64,000 bases of DNA from Amycolatopsis sp. cg9 (GTDB lineage Bacteria > Actinomycetota > Actinomycetes > Mycobacteriales > Pseudonocardiaceae), in assembly GCF_041346945.1 (NCBI RefSeq), contig NZ_CP166850.1, forward strand, positions 7,052,501 through 7,116,500, given 5' to 3'. The notes beneath the pieces are model-generated. The model was given only the letters and a program-made list of their open reading frames with translations, had not been told where the DNA came from and did no database searches. Position numbers and translations under genes: made by a program. Shown in pieces: positions 17,355 to 25,978 of the stretch (position 1 is the first letter of the stretch; each line of letters begins with the position of its first letter).

Positions 17355-17403
17355 GCTCAACCTAGTTGCACCGGGTACCGACCAACGGAAGGAACCCAGC
17401 CCC

Positions 17404-18018
17404 ATGACCACCTTTGCCGAGCAGACCGAAGGCCTCCAGGTCCCCGCGGACGTCCAGAACCTCCTCTTCCGCGAGGCCCGCACGGCCAACAGTTTCAGCT
17501 CCGAGCCGGTGACCGAGGAGCAGGTCCGCGCGATCTACGACCTCGTCAAGTGGGCCCCGACGTCGATGAACACCCAGCCGCTGCGCGCGCTGGTGCTCCG
17601 GACCGCCGAGGCGAAGGCCCGCCTGCTGCCGCACCTGGCCCCGGGCAACCGGGACAAGACCGAAGCCGCGCCGCTGACCGTCGTGCTCGCCGCGGACGTC
17701 GACTTCCACGAAAACATCCCGCAGGTCTTCCCGCACGCCCCGCAGGTCAAGGACAACTTCTCCGACGAGCAGGGCCGCGTCGAGTTCTCGAAGCTCAACT
17801 CGCTGCTGCAGGTCGGCTACTTCATCATCGGCGTCCGCGCCGCCGGCCTGGCCGCCGGCCCGATGACCGGCTTCGACGCCCAGGGCGTCGACGACGAGTT
17901 CTTCGCGGACAAGAAGTGGCGCTCGCTGGTCGTCGTCAACGTCGGCAAGCCGGGCGAGAACCCGTGGTTCGACCGCCTGCCGCGGCTGGACTTCGACCAG
18001 GTCGTCGAGACCCTCTGA
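17404..18018 (+). CDS. Nitroreductase-family protein, RutE-like (malonic semialdehyde reductase)
   Basis: 204 residues covering the FMN-dependent nitroreductase fold. FREARTANSF at the N terminus, VKWAPTSMNTQPLRAL (FMN phosphate and nicotinamide contacts) and a C-terminal NPWFDRLPRL match the HadB/RutE branch, whose member RutE reduces malonic semialdehyde to 3-hydroxypropionate in uracil breakdown. No other rut genes are nearby, so the physiological substrate is open; quinone or nitro-compound reduction is equally possible. The gene is monocistronic, with an inverted-repeat operator before it and a strong terminator after it. The ATG at 17404 follows GGAAGGAACC. Confidence 0.82.
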   Translation: MTTFAEQTEGLQVPADVQNLLFREARTANSFSSEPVTEEQVRAIYDLVKWAPTSMNTQPLRALVLRTAEAKARLLPHLAPGNRDKTEAAPLTVVLAADVDFHENIPQVFPHAPQVKDNFSDEQGRVEFSKLNSLLQVGYFIIGVRAAGLAAGPMTGFDAQGVDDEFFADKKWRSLVVVNVGKPGENPWFDRLPRLDFDQVVETL

Positions 18019-18029
18019 CGCCGGTCGGG

Positions 18030-18059
18030 CGGGCCGCTCCGGGCACCCGGAGCGGCCCG
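18030..18059 (+). terminator. Terminator after the nitroreductase
   Basis: A perfect 14-bp stem CGGGCCGCTCCGGG/CCCGGAGCGGCCCG starts 11 bp after the stop codon. Confidence 0.85.
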
Positions 18060-18150
18060 TTCCGCGTTCCCGGACGCGCGTGAGGCGCCCGCGAGCCGCC
18101 GACTAGCATCGACGGGGTCGTCTTTGTCACTCCAGCTTGAGGAGCCGATC

Positions 18151-20178
18151 GTGTCCCAGTCGCCCCCCGTTTCCCCCGTGGCCGCCTCCCGTGTGGTGGT
18201 ACCGGCGGGCACTACGGCGGGCGCGGCGGTCCGCGAAGCCGGCCTGCCGACCAAGGGCGAGGACACGATCGTCGTCGTGCGCGACGCCGAGGGGAAGCTG
18301 CGCGACCTCGCCTGGGCCCCCGAGGCCGACGCCGAGGTCGAGCCGGTCGCCGCGAACACCGAGGACGGGCGCAGCGTCATCCGCCATTCGGCGGCCCACG
18401 TGCTCGCCCAAGCCGTCCAGCAGCAATTCCCGGACGCCAAGCTCGGCATCGGCCCGCCGGTGAAAGACGGCTTCTACTACGACTTCGCCGTCGACACTCC
18501 GTTCACCCCGGAGGACCTCCAGGCGCTCGAAAAGCGCATGAAACAGATCGTGAAGGGCGCCCAGCAGTTCTCCCGGCGCGTTTTCGACTCCGTCGACGAG
18601 GCCAAGAAGGAGCTCGCGGACGAGCCGTTCAAGCTCGAACTGGTCGACCTCAAGTCCGAAGTGGACACCTCGGAGGTCATGGAGGTGGGCGAGGGCGAGC
18701 TCACCATCTACGACAATCTCGACCCGCGCACCAAGGAACGTGTCTGGAGTGACCTCTGCCGCGGTCCGCACGTGCCGACCACGAAGTTCATCCCCGCGTT
18801 CAAGCTGACCCGCGTCGCCGCCGCGTACTGGCGGGGCAGCGAGAAGAACCCGCAGCTGCAGCGGATCTACGGCACCGCGTGGGAATCCACCGAGGCGCAG
18901 GACGCCCACCTCGAGCGCATCGCCGAGGCCGAGCGCCGCGACCACCGCAAGCTCGGCGCCGAGCTCGACCTGTTCTCCTTCCCGGAGGAGATCGGCTCGG
19001 GCCTGCCGGTGTTCCACCCGAAGGGCGGCATCATCCGCCGCGAGCTGGAGAACTACTCGCGCCGCCGCCACGAAGAGGCCGGCTACGAGTTCGTGAACAC
19101 CCCGCACATCAGCAAGGGCGAGCTGTTCCACACCTCCGGCCACCTGCCGTACTACGCGGACACGATGTTCCCGCCGGTGCAGTTCGACGAGGAGAACTAC
19201 TACCTCAAGGCCATGAACTGCCCGATGCACAACCTGATCTTCCGCTCGCGCGGGCGGTCCTACCGCGAGCTGCCGCTGCGGCTGTTCGAGTTCGGCACCG
19301 TCTACCGCTACGAGAAGTCGGGCGTGGTGCACGGCCTCACCCGCGTGCGCGGCCTGACGATGGACGACTCGCACATCTACTGCACCAAGGAGCAGATGCC
19401 GGGCGAGCTGCGGTCGCTGCTGAAGTTCGTCCTCGACCTGCTCGCCGACTACGGCCTTTCCGACTTCTACCTCGAGCTGTCCACCCGCGGGGACTCCGAC
19501 AAGTTCATCGGCGAGGACTGGGAGTGGGAGGAGGCCACCGAGACGCTGCGGCAGGCCGCCGTCGACTCCGGCCTCGAGCTGGTCCCGGACCCGGGCGGCG
19601 CCGCCTTCTACGGCCCCAAGATCTCCGTGCAGGCGAAGGACGCCATCGGCCGCACCTGGCAGATGTCGACCATCCAGCTGGACTTCAACCAGAACAAGCG
19701 GTTCGAGCTCGAGTACACCGCGCCGGACGGTTCCCGCCAGCGCCCGGTGATGATCCACCGCGCGCTGTTCGGCTCGATCGAGCGGTTCTTCGGCGTGCTG
19801 ACCGAGCACTACGCGGGCGCGTTCCCGGCGTGGCTCGCGCCGGTGCAGGTGGTCGGCATCCCGATCACCGCCGACCAGGTCGAGCACCTCCAGGGCATCG
19901 AGAAGGCGTTGCGCGCCAAGGGGATCCGCGCCGAGGTCGACGCGAGCGACGACCGCATGCAGAAGAAGATCCGCACGCACACCACGCAGAAGGTGCCTTT
20001 CATGCTGCTGGCCGGCGCGAAGGACGTCGAGGCCGGCGCGGTGTCGTTCCGCTTCCGCGACGGCGGCCAGATCAACGGCGTGCCGGTGGCCAAGGCGGTC
20101 GAGGCGATCGCGGAGTGGGTCGAGCGCCGCGAGAACGCGTCGCCGTCGGCCGAGGCGCTGGAGACGGTCGTTCGGTGA
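18151..20178 (+). CDS. thrS: Threonyl-tRNA synthetase
   Basis: 675 residues, class II synthetase charging tRNA-Thr. N-terminal TGS domain (about 1-70), editing domain with [10 protein letters not shown] and later CRGPHV, catalytic core with motif 2 in the FRYE-like VYRYEKSG and zinc ligand C in MNCPMHN, motif 3 in [13 protein letters not shown], and an anticodon-binding C-terminal domain. The GTG at 18151 follows GAGGAG at 18139-18144; a TTG 27 bp upstream is less likely. The stop overlaps the HIT-protein start (GTGA), as in mycobacteria, where thrS leads into the PIM genes. Confidence 0.97.
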   Translation: MSQSPPVSPVAASRVVVPAGTTAGAAVREAGLPTKGEDTIVVVRDAEGKLRDLAWAPEADAEVEPVAANTEDGRSVIRHSAAHVLAQAVQQQFPDAKLGIGPPVKDGFYYDFAVDTPFTPEDLQALEKRMKQIVKGAQQFSRRVFDSVDEAKKELADEPFKLELVDLKSEVDTSEVMEVGEGELTIYDNLDPRTKERVWSDLCRGPHVPTTKFIPAFKLTRVAAAYWRGSEKNPQLQRIYGTAWESTEAQDAHLERIAEAERRDHRKLGAELDLFSFPEEIGSGLPVFHPKGGIIRRELENYSRRRHEEAGYEFVNTPHISKGELFHTSGHLPYYADTMFPPVQFDEENYYLKAMNCPMHNLIFRSRGRSYRELPLRLFEFGTVYRYEKSGVVHGLTRVRGLTMDDSHIYCTKEQMPGELRSLLKFVLDLLADYGLSDFYLELSTRGDSDKFIGEDWEWEEATETLRQAAVDSGLELVPDPGGAAFYGPKISVQAKDAIGRTWQMSTIQLDFNQNKRFELEYTAPDGSRQRPVMIHRALFGSIERFFGVLTEHYAGAFPAWLAPVQVVGIPITADQVEHLQGIEKALRAKGIRAEVDASDDRMQKKIRTHTTQKVPFMLLAGAKDVEAGAVSFRFRDGGQINGVPVAKAVEAIAEWVERRENASPSAEALETVVR

Positions 20179-20717
20179 GTGACGGTCCCGAGCTCGTCGA
20201 GCAGCAGGGCGTCGGGGTCCAGGACGCGTTCCAGCGCCTCTGGACCCCGCACCGGATGGCCTACATCAAGGGCCAGGACAAACCGGACGGCGACGAAGAC
20301 ACCGGCTGCCCGTTCTGCCGCATCCCTTCGCTGGACGACAAAACGGGGCTGATCGTCGCGCGCGGCGAGACGGTGTACGCGGTGCTGAACCTGTACCCGT
20401 ACAACCCCGGGCACCTGATGGTGGTGCCGTACCGGCACGTCGCGGACTACACCGAGCTGACGGTCGAGGAGACCCGCGAGGTCGCGGAGTTCACCCAGCA
20501 CGCGATGAAGGTGATCCGCGCGGTGTCGGGCGCGCACGGGTTCAACATCGGCCTGAACCAGGGCGTGATCGCGGGCGCGGGCATCGCGGCGCACCTGCAC
20601 CAGCACCTGGTGCCGCGGTGGGGCGGGGACGCGAACTTCATGCCGGTGCTCGGGCAGACGAAGGTGCTCCCGCAATTGCTGGGCGAAACGCGGGACCTGC
20701 TGGCCGACGCTTGGTGA
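20175..20717 (+). CDS. HIT-family hydrolase/phosphorylase (Rv2613c-like)
   Basis: 180 residues. HIT-fold protein with C-x-x-C (CPFC, about 41-44), [17 protein letters not shown], and the catalytic [10 protein letters not shown] triad near 137-146. The mycobacterial counterpart between thrS and pgsA (Rv2613c) is a diadenosine tetraphosphate (Ap4A) phosphorylase, which fits both sequence and position; Ap4A is a by-product of aminoacyl-tRNA synthetases. Start GTG at 20175 overlaps the thrS stop by four bases. Activity here is inferred from the homologue. Confidence 0.88.
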   Translation: MSDGPELVEQQGVGVQDAFQRLWTPHRMAYIKGQDKPDGDEDTGCPFCRIPSLDDKTGLIVARGETVYAVLNLYPYNPGHLMVVPYRHVADYTELTVEETREVAEFTQHAMKVIRAVSGAHGFNIGLNQGVIAGAGIAAHLHQHLVPRWGGDANFMPVLGQTKVLPQLLGETRDLLADAW

Positions 20718-20749
20718 AACGCTCGAATGCCGTAACCGGCAAACCCTGA

Positions 20750-20761
20750 TTGAGTGTTCAA
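20750..20761. promoter_or_regulatory. Candidate MarR operator
   Basis: TTGAGTGTTCAA (TTGA-N4-TCAA) ends 19 bp before the marR ATG and resembles TTGAGCGTTGAA on the minus strand within the operator upstream of the nitroreductase. Confidence 0.45.
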
Positions 20762-20780
20762 CCGAGGGTATGATGGGGTT

Positions 20781-21302
20781 ATGTCCGAAACCCGATGGCT
20801 CAGCGACGACGAGCAGCGCGTCTGGCGTGAGTTCAACGCGGCCACCCGCATGCTCAGCGCGCACCTCGAGGGCCAGCTGCAGCACGACTCGGGCATGCCG
20901 CACACCTACTACGAAGTCCTCGTTTCGCTCTCCGAAGCACCCGGCCGCCGGTTGCGGATGAGCGAGCTCGCCGACGCGCGGCAGGCGTCGCGCAGCCGGC
21001 TCTCGCACGCCGTCGCCCGGCTGGAAGCCAACGGCTGGGTGCGCCGCGAGGCCTGCCCGACCGACAAGCGCGGCGCGTGGGCCGTTCTGACGCAGGAGGG
21101 CTTCGCCGCGCTCGAAGCGGCCGCGCCCGGGCACGTCGAGGCCGTCCGCGAGAGCCTTTTCGACCCGCTGACGCCGGAGCAGGTCACCGCGCTCGGGGAA
21201 ATCAGCGCCGCGATCCGGCAGCGCCTCTCGCCGAAGTGCGCCGCCGCGCAGGCCGCCGAAGAAGCGCGGGAGCACGAGAGCGAACTCTCGAAATCGGGCT
21301 GA
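20781..21302 (+). CDS. MarR-family transcriptional regulator
   Basis: 173 residues. Winged helix-turn-helix with the MarR core: HTYYEVLVSLSEAPGRRLRM, then SELADARQASRSRLSHAVARLEANGWV (recognition helix) and the wing with D-KR-GAW. A helical C-terminal tail ends with a Glu-rich stretch. The ATG at 20781 lies 19 bp after an inverted repeat that is probably its own operator. It sits between the HIT gene and pgsA, which are adjacent in mycobacteria. The likely second target is the nitroreductase gene 3.4 kb upstream, whose promoter carries a related repeat. Confidence 0.9.
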   Translation: MSETRWLSDDEQRVWREFNAATRMLSAHLEGQLQHDSGMPHTYYEVLVSLSEAPGRRLRMSELADARQASRSRLSHAVARLEANGWVRREACPTDKRGAWAVLTQEGFAALEAAAPGHVEAVRESLFDPLTPEQVTALGEISAAIRQRLSPKCAAAQAAEEAREHESELSKSG

Positions 21303-21391
21303 GTCGGGGCGGCGCGTCGGTGCCGCGGTACCGGGTGGATAGGCTGCATTCGCCCACCCGACCCTCGTAGCCAGGTGCCTCTGACGAACCG

Positions 21392-22018
21392 ATGCTCAAC
21401 ATCTTCGCGCGTGCCTCCGTTTCCCGCGTCACCGATCCGATCGGCCAGGCGCTGGTCCGCGCCGGGCTGACCCCGAACGCGATGACCGTGCTCGGCACCG
21501 CCGGCGCCGTCATCTGCGCCCTGGCCTTCTTCCCGAACGGCTACCTGCTCTGGGGCACCTTCACGGTGTGGGGCTTCGCCATGCTCGACCTGCTCGACGG
21601 CGCCATGGCCCGCGCCCGCGGCTACGGCACCCCGTTCGGCGCGGTGCTCGACGCCACCTGCGACCGGCTGGTCGACGGCGCGCTCTTCGCCGCCATCGCC
21701 TGGTGGTGCTTCGTCGTCGACGACAACCACCCGGCCGCCGCCGCGGCGCTGCTGTGCCTGGTGCTCGCCCAGGTCATCTCCTACGTCAAGGCCCGCGCCG
21801 ACGCCTCCGGCCTGCCGGTGGACGGCGGGCTCGTCGAACGCGCCGAGCGGCTGATCATCGCACTGGTCGGCACCGGCCTGCACGGCTTCGGCATCCCGTA
21901 CACCGTGGACGTGACGCTCTGGCTGCTGGCCGTCCTGTCGGTCATCACCCTGCTGCAGCGCTTCGCGGCCGTGGCGAAGGCGGCCCGCGAGGCCGCGGCG
22001 GGGGAGCAACCGGCATGA
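21392..22018 (+). CDS. pgsA: Phosphatidylinositol phosphate synthase
   Basis: 208 residues, CDP-alcohol phosphatidyltransferase with about six membrane helices. The signature D-G-x2-A-R-x8-G-x3-D-x3-D is complete (DGAMARARGYGTPFGAVLDATCD). In actinobacteria this protein joins CDP-diacylglycerol and inositol-1-phosphate to form phosphatidylinositol phosphate, the base for PIMs and lipomannan. The operon with PatA- and PimA-like genes supports that over phosphatidylglycerol phosphate synthesis. The stop overlaps the next ATG (ATGA). Confidence 0.93.
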   Translation: MLNIFARASVSRVTDPIGQALVRAGLTPNAMTVLGTAGAVICALAFFPNGYLLWGTFTVWGFAMLDLLDGAMARARGYGTPFGAVLDATCDRLVDGALFAAIAWWCFVVDDNHPAAAAALLCLVLAQVISYVKARADASGLPVDGGLVERAERLIIALVGTGLHGFGIPYTVDVTLWLLAVLSVITLLQRFAAVAKAAREAAAGEQPA

Positions 22019-22932
22019 GCAAGCTGTCGGAACGGCTCAGCGCGTTCGGCTACTCCGCCGGGTGGCGGCTGGCCGGCTGGCTGCCCGCCGGGTTCGGCAG
22101 CACGGTGTTCTCGCTCGGCGCCGACCTCGCCGTCCGCCGCGACGGCGGGGGCGTGCGGCAGCTGCGCGCCAACCTCGCCCGCGTCGTCCCGCAGGCCGAC
22201 CCGGTCGAGCTCGACGAGCTGACCCGGCGCGCGATGCGCTCGTACGCCCGGTACTGGCACGAGACGTTCCGGCTGCCGTCGATGGACCAGAAGGAGGTCA
22301 GCGAGAAGGTCGCGGCCTCCATCACCGGCGTCGAGAACCTGGACGCGGCGCTGGCCGAAGGCAACGGCGCGGTGATGGCGCTGCCGCACAGCGGCAACTG
22401 GGACATCGCCGGCGTCTGGCTGGCCGACTACCTCGGCGGGTTCACCACCGTCGCCGAGCGCCTGAAGCCGGAGTCGCTCTACCGCCGGTTCGTCGAGTAC
22501 CGCGAGTCGCTCGGCTTCGAGATCGTGCCGCTGACCGGCGACAGCTCGGCGATGCGCGTGCTGCTGAAGCGGCTGCGCGAGAACAAGGCCGTGTGCCTGG
22601 TCGGCGACCGCGACCTCACCACCAGTGGCGTCCCGGTGAAGTTCTTCGGCGAGCAAGCCCGCTTCCCGGGCGGCCCGGCGCGGCTGGCCGCCACGACCGG
22701 CGCGGCGCTGATCCCGGCCGGCTGCTGGTTCACCGAGGACGGCTGGCAGATCCGGCTGCACCCGCGCATCCGCGTCACCGCGCGCGCCGAGGTCCCGGCC
22801 GCCACGCAGGCGCTCGCCGACATCTTCGCCGGCGACATCGCCGCGCACCCGGCCGACTGGCACATGCTGCAGAAGTTCTGGCCCGCCGACCTCGAGGCCG
22901 GCGAGCGGGTCAGCCTCGAAGAAGCGAGCTGA
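22015..22932 (+). CDS. patA: Phosphatidylinositol mannoside acyltransferase, PatA-like
   Basis: 305 residues of the lysophospholipid acyltransferase family (LpxL/HtrB type). The HxxxxD-type catalytic motif is LPHSGNWD (H-S-G-N-W-D, near 124-129), followed by GDRDLTTSGVPVKFFG. In mycobacteria Rv2611c acylates the mannose added by PimA on the inner membrane leaflet. Start ATG at 22015 overlaps the pgsA stop; pimA begins 4 bp after its stop. Function follows from family and operon. Confidence 0.92.
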   Translation: MSKLSERLSAFGYSAGWRLAGWLPAGFGSTVFSLGADLAVRRDGGGVRQLRANLARVVPQADPVELDELTRRAMRSYARYWHETFRLPSMDQKEVSEKVAASITGVENLDAALAEGNGAVMALPHSGNWDIAGVWLADYLGGFTTVAERLKPESLYRRFVEYRESLGFEIVPLTGDSSAMRVLLKRLRENKAVCLVGDRDLTTSGVPVKFFGEQARFPGGPARLAATTGAALIPAGCWFTEDGWQIRLHPRIRVTARAEVPAATQALADIFAGDIAAHPADWHMLQKFWPADLEAGERVSLEEAS

Positions 22933-22935
22933 GGC

Positions 22936-24096
22936 GTGGCCGCGCGCCCGCTGCGGGTCGGGATCGTCTGCCCCTACTCGTTCGACGTGCCCGGCGGGGT
23001 CCAGGGCCACGTGATCGACCTGACGAAGGCCCTGCTCGCCCGCGGGCACCACGTCTCCGTGCTCGCCCCCGCCGACGACGACGCCGACCTGCCGCCGTTC
23101 GTCCACCCGGCGGGCAAGGCGCTCGGCATCCCGTACAACGGCTCGGTCGCGCGGCTGCAGTTCGGTCCGGTGTCCTACGCCCGGGTGCGCCGCTGGATCC
23201 GCGAGGGCGACTTCGACGTCCTGCACCTGCACGAACCGGCCGCGCCGAGCCTTTCGCTGCTCGCGCTGCTCATCGCCGACGGCCCGATCGTGGCGACCTT
23301 CCACACCGCGACCACGCGCTCGCGGACGCTGTCGGCCTTCCAGCCGGTGCTGCGGCCGCTCCTGGAGAAGATCACCGCGCGGATCGCGGTGTCCGCGCTC
23401 GCCCGCCGGGTCCAGGTCGAGCACGCGGGCGGCGACGCCGTGGAGATCCCCAACGGCGTCGACGTCGAGTTCTTCTCCTCCGCCACGCCGCTGCCGGGCT
23501 ACCCGCGGGCCGGCGGGACGGTCGGGTTCGTCGGCCGCTTCGGCGAGCCGCGCAAGGGGATGGGCGTGCTGCTGGAGGCGCTGCGGCGGATCCTCCCGGA
23601 GTTCGAAGACCTGCGGCTGGTCGTCGTCGGCCGCGGGGACGAGGACCAGCTGCGCCGCGACGCCGGCCCGGAGCTGGCGCCGCACCTCGAGCTGCTCGGG
23701 CAGGCCGACGACGACGTGAAGGCCAGCGCGCTGCGCAGCGTCGACGTCTACTGCGCGCCCAACACCGGTGGCGAGAGCTTCGGGATGATCCTGACCGAGG
23801 CCATGGCGGCGGGCACCCCGGTGCTGGCCAGCGACCTCGACTCGTTCCGGCGGGTGCTCGACGACGGCCACGCCGGGATGCTCGCCACGACCGGCGACCC
23901 CGGGGCGCTCGCGGACGGCCTGCGCGAGCTGCTCGGCGACCCGGCGCGCCGGGCGTCGCTGGCCGCGGCGGCGGGGGAGCACGTGACGGTGTTCGACTGG
24001 TCGGTGGTGGCCACCCAGGTGCTGCGCGTCTACGAGACGGCGATCGCCGCCGATCCGCGGCGGGTAGCGGCGCCGGAGCGGGAGTTCGCCCGGTGA
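22936..24096 (+). CDS. pimA: Phosphatidylinositol alpha-mannosyltransferase
   Basis: 386 residues, GT4 retaining mannosyltransferase with the PimA N-terminal signature VCPYSFDVPGGVQGHV (GGV loop binds the donor), the interfacial basic segment, and FVGRFGEPRKGMGVLL, then ESFGMILTEAMAAGTPV near the C terminus (Glu contacts GDP-mannose). It adds the first mannose to phosphatidylinositol from GDP-mannose, at the cytoplasmic membrane face. The GTG at 22936 lies 4 bp after patA; the stop overlaps the next GTG. Confidence 0.95.
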   Translation: MAARPLRVGIVCPYSFDVPGGVQGHVIDLTKALLARGHHVSVLAPADDDADLPPFVHPAGKALGIPYNGSVARLQFGPVSYARVRRWIREGDFDVLHLHEPAAPSLSLLALLIADGPIVATFHTATTRSRTLSAFQPVLRPLLEKITARIAVSALARRVQVEHAGGDAVEIPNGVDVEFFSSATPLPGYPRAGGTVGFVGRFGEPRKGMGVLLEALRRILPEFEDLRLVVVGRGDEDQLRRDAGPELAPHLELLGQADDDVKASALRSVDVYCAPNTGGESFGMILTEAMAAGTPVLASDLDSFRRVLDDGHAGMLATTGDPGALADGLRELLGDPARRASLAAAAGEHVTVFDWSVVATQVLRVYETAIAADPRRVAAPEREFAR

Positions 24097-24575
24097 GCGT
24101 GCTCGCGTGGCTGCTGCCGCTGCTGGCACTGGTCGTCGTGGCGGGCGGGCTGTTCCTGGTGGCGACGGCGAACCGGCTCGACCGGCTGCACGTCCGGACG
24201 GACGCGGGCTGGGCCGCCCTCGACGCGGCGCTGGCCCGGCGGGCGGTGGTGGCGCGCGCGGTCGCGGTCGTGCTGGGCGACACGGGGCTGCGGACGTCGG
24301 CCGAACGCGCCGAAGCGGCCCCGCGCGCCGACCGCGAGACCGAGGAGAACGACCTGACGCTGCTCCTGAGCCGCGTCGACCGGGCGGGCCTGCCCGCCGA
24401 GCTGGCCGAGGAGCTCACCGACGCCGAGCACCGGGTGGTGATCGCCCGCCGCGTCCACAACGACGCCGTCCGGGACACGCTGCGGCTGCGGCGGCGGCGC
24501 AAGGTCCGGTACTTCAAGCTCGCGGGCACGGCGCCGCTGCCGGAGTACTTCGAGTTCGCCGAGCCGGAGGTCTGA
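24093..24575 (+). CDS. LemA-like membrane-anchored protein
   Basis: 160 residues. An N-terminal membrane helix (LAWLLPLLALVVVAGGLFLVAT) is followed by a helical region whose spacing resembles LemA proteins (NRLDRLHVRTDAGWAALDAALARR, then VHNDAVRDTLRLRRRRKV, and a C-terminal PLPEYFEFAEPE). LemA function is not known. The GTG at 24093 overlaps the pimA stop (GTGA), so it belongs to the PIM operon. In mycobacteria a different gene follows pimA at this place. The LemA relation is distant. Confidence 0.65.
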   Translation: MSVLAWLLPLLALVVVAGGLFLVATANRLDRLHVRTDAGWAALDAALARRAVVARAVAVVLGDTGLRTSAERAEAAPRADRETEENDLTLLLSRVDRAGLPAELAEELTDAEHRVVIARRVHNDAVRDTLRLRRRRKVRYFKLAGTAPLPEYFEFAEPEV

Positions 24576-24576
24576 C

Positions 24577-24846
24577 GTGTGGTGGGTGGTCGTCGAAGAA
24601 CAGCACGGCGGCGGGGACGCACGCACCTGGAACGTCACCAAGACCAAGCCGGCGGGCGGGGACCGGGAGCACGCCGACGAGGTGGCGCGGCGGCTCGCGT
24701 TCGAGCACCGGCCGGTGCACCCGTCGGCGGTCAAGGAGCGGAAGGTGCTGCGGGTCGGCGACGGCTACCTCGTCATCGCGGCCGGCCGGACCGCGACGTT
24801 CCACTTCCGCGTCACGCTCGGCGAGACCGTGCCGGAGCCGGCGTGA
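24577..24846 (+). CDS. Small WWVV-type protein, tandem paralogue 1 of 3
   Basis: 89 residues, family not recognised. It starts WWVVVEEQ after the initiator and ends with a DGYLVIAAGRTATFHFRV segment; the middle carries VHPSAVKERKVLR. The GTG at 24577 is one base after the LemA-like stop, and its own stop overlaps the second paralogue (GTGA). It is cytoplasmic by appearance, with no membrane segment. The pattern of alternating hydrophobic residues suggests a small beta-rich domain. Two diverged copies follow directly. Confidence 0.75.
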   Translation: MWWVVVEEQHGGGDARTWNVTKTKPAGGDREHADEVARRLAFEHRPVHPSAVKERKVLRVGDGYLVIAAGRTATFHFRVTLGETVPEPA

Positions 24847-25100
24847 GCTGGTGGGTGGTGGTCGAGGAGCAGCGCGGTGCCGGTGACGGCCGGAGCTGGT
24901 CGCTGTCGGAGACGTTCCCCTACGCCGACCAGGCCGCCGCCGAAGCCGGGGCGGAGCAGCTCGCGCGGGAGTACCAGCCGGTCTACCCGTGGTCGCCGAA
25001 GTCGCGGAAGGTCCTGCGCGGCGCCGGCGGGTACCTGGTGATCGTCGAGGGCCGGACCTCGACGTTCCACTTCCGGCTCAGCGTGCTCGAAGAGATCTGA
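24843..25100 (+). CDS. Small WWVV-type protein, tandem paralogue 2 of 3
   Basis: 85 residues. It shares with copy 1 the N-terminal WWVVVEEQ-x-G-x-GD-x-R-x-W and the C-terminal GYLVI-x-x-GRT-x-TFHFR. A WSPKSRKVLR segment matches KERKVLR in copy 1. Start GTG at 24843 overlaps copy 1 by four bases, so the two are coupled. No function can be assigned; duplication with conserved ends and variable centres is what the sequence shows. Confidence 0.75.
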   Translation: MSWWVVVEEQRGAGDGRSWSLSETFPYADQAAAEAGAEQLAREYQPVYPWSPKSRKVLRGAGGYLVIVEGRTSTFHFRLSVLEEI

Positions 25101-25132
25101 AACCACCGCGGGCGCCGCCGCGTCGGAGCGGC

Positions 25133-25402
25133 ATGGCATCGACGTGGTGGGTGGTCATCGAAGAGCAGGGCGGCACGGGCGACGGCCGGGGCTGGGGCGT
25201 CGCCGACGCGGCGGGGTACGCCGACCGCGACACCGCGTTCGGGGAGGCGTACCTGCTGGCCAAGCAGCACCGGCCGCCGCGGCCGTCGTCGCCGCGGAAC
25301 CGGGTCGTGCTGCGCGTGACCGACGGGTACCTGGTGCTCGTGAAGGGCAAGACGGACGTGTGGCAGTTCCGCGTGACGGTGGGCGAACAGGGCGGCGGCT
25401 GA
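25133..25402 (+). CDS. Small WWVV-type protein, tandem paralogue 3 of 3
   Basis: 89 residues, the most diverged copy: WWVVIEEQ-GGTGDGRGW at the start and DGYLVLVKGKTDVWQFRV at the end, so TFHFR became VWQFR. It begins at ATG 25133, 32 bp after copy 2, a small gap that breaks the strict coupling. Function unknown. It is followed 13 bp later by the XdhC-like gene. Confidence 0.72.
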   Translation: MASTWWVVIEEQGGTGDGRGWGVADAAGYADRDTAFGEAYLLAKQHRPPRPSSPRNRVVLRVTDGYLVLVKGKTDVWQFRVTVGEQGGG

Positions 25403-25415
25403 CAGACTGGGCGGC

Positions 25416-25919
25416 ATGAGTGAGACCTGCGACGTCGCCCACGGCACCGCGGCGCCGGACCCGGACGCGCGGACCCTGGTGGCGGTGTTCGCGTCGCCGG
25501 TTTCGCGGCACCTGCTGACGTTCGCGCGGGAGCTGGGCTACCACGTCGCGCTGTACGAGCCCGACCCCGCGCGGGCGACCGACGGGCCCGAGGGCGTCGA
25601 GGCGGGCACGACGCTGCCGCCGCTGGACGGCACGGCGGACGTCGTGGTGACCGACCACCACCGGCCGGAGCTCGGCGAGGTGCTGAAGGCCGCGCTCGGC
25701 GGGAACCCGCGCTGGATCGGCGTGCTGGGCAACCCGCGGCACCCCGGTCCGCACGTGGCCGCGCTGCAGGGACTGGGCGTGCCCGACTCCGACATCGCCC
25801 GCGTGCACCGGCCGGTCGGGCTGAACATCGGCTCGCGCACGCCGCCGGAGATCGCCGTAGCGACGCTCGCCGGCCTGCTGGCCGACCGCAACGGCCGCCC
25901 GGGCGGCTTCGACTTCTGA
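25416..25919 (+). CDS. XdhC/CoxI-family protein, Rossmann domain only
   Basis: 167 residues matching the C-terminal Rossmann half of XdhC: FASPVSRHLLTFARELGYHVALYEPD, then VVVTDHHRPELGEVL, and the signature GLNIGSRTPPEIAVATLAGLLADRNGR. XdhC proteins insert sulfurated molybdenum cofactor into xanthine dehydrogenase-type enzymes. The N-terminal XdhC domain is absent and no molybdoenzyme gene is nearby, so the role is uncertain; stand-alone versions are common in actinomycetes. It ends the plus-strand run, with a perfect inverted repeat after it. Confidence 0.78.
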   Translation: MSETCDVAHGTAAPDPDARTLVAVFASPVSRHLLTFARELGYHVALYEPDPARATDGPEGVEAGTTLPPLDGTADVVVTDHHRPELGEVLKAALGGNPRWIGVLGNPRHPGPHVAALQGLGVPDSDIARVHRPVGLNIGSRTPPEIAVATLAGLLADRNGRPGGFDF

Positions 25920-25931
25920 CGTGCTCCGGTC

Positions 25932-25971
25932 GTGAGTGGGAAACAGGGTTGGAACCCTGTTTCCCACTCAC
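25932..25971. terminator. Bidirectional terminator with a perfect 19-bp stem
   Basis: Left arm GTGAGTGGGAAACAGGGTT at 25932-25950 and its exact complement at 25953-25971, separated by GG. It lies between convergent genes (XdhC-like and EF-G2-like), 12 bp and 7 bp from their stops. It is AT-richer than its surroundings. Confidence 0.8.
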
Positions 25972-25978
25972 AACCGGT

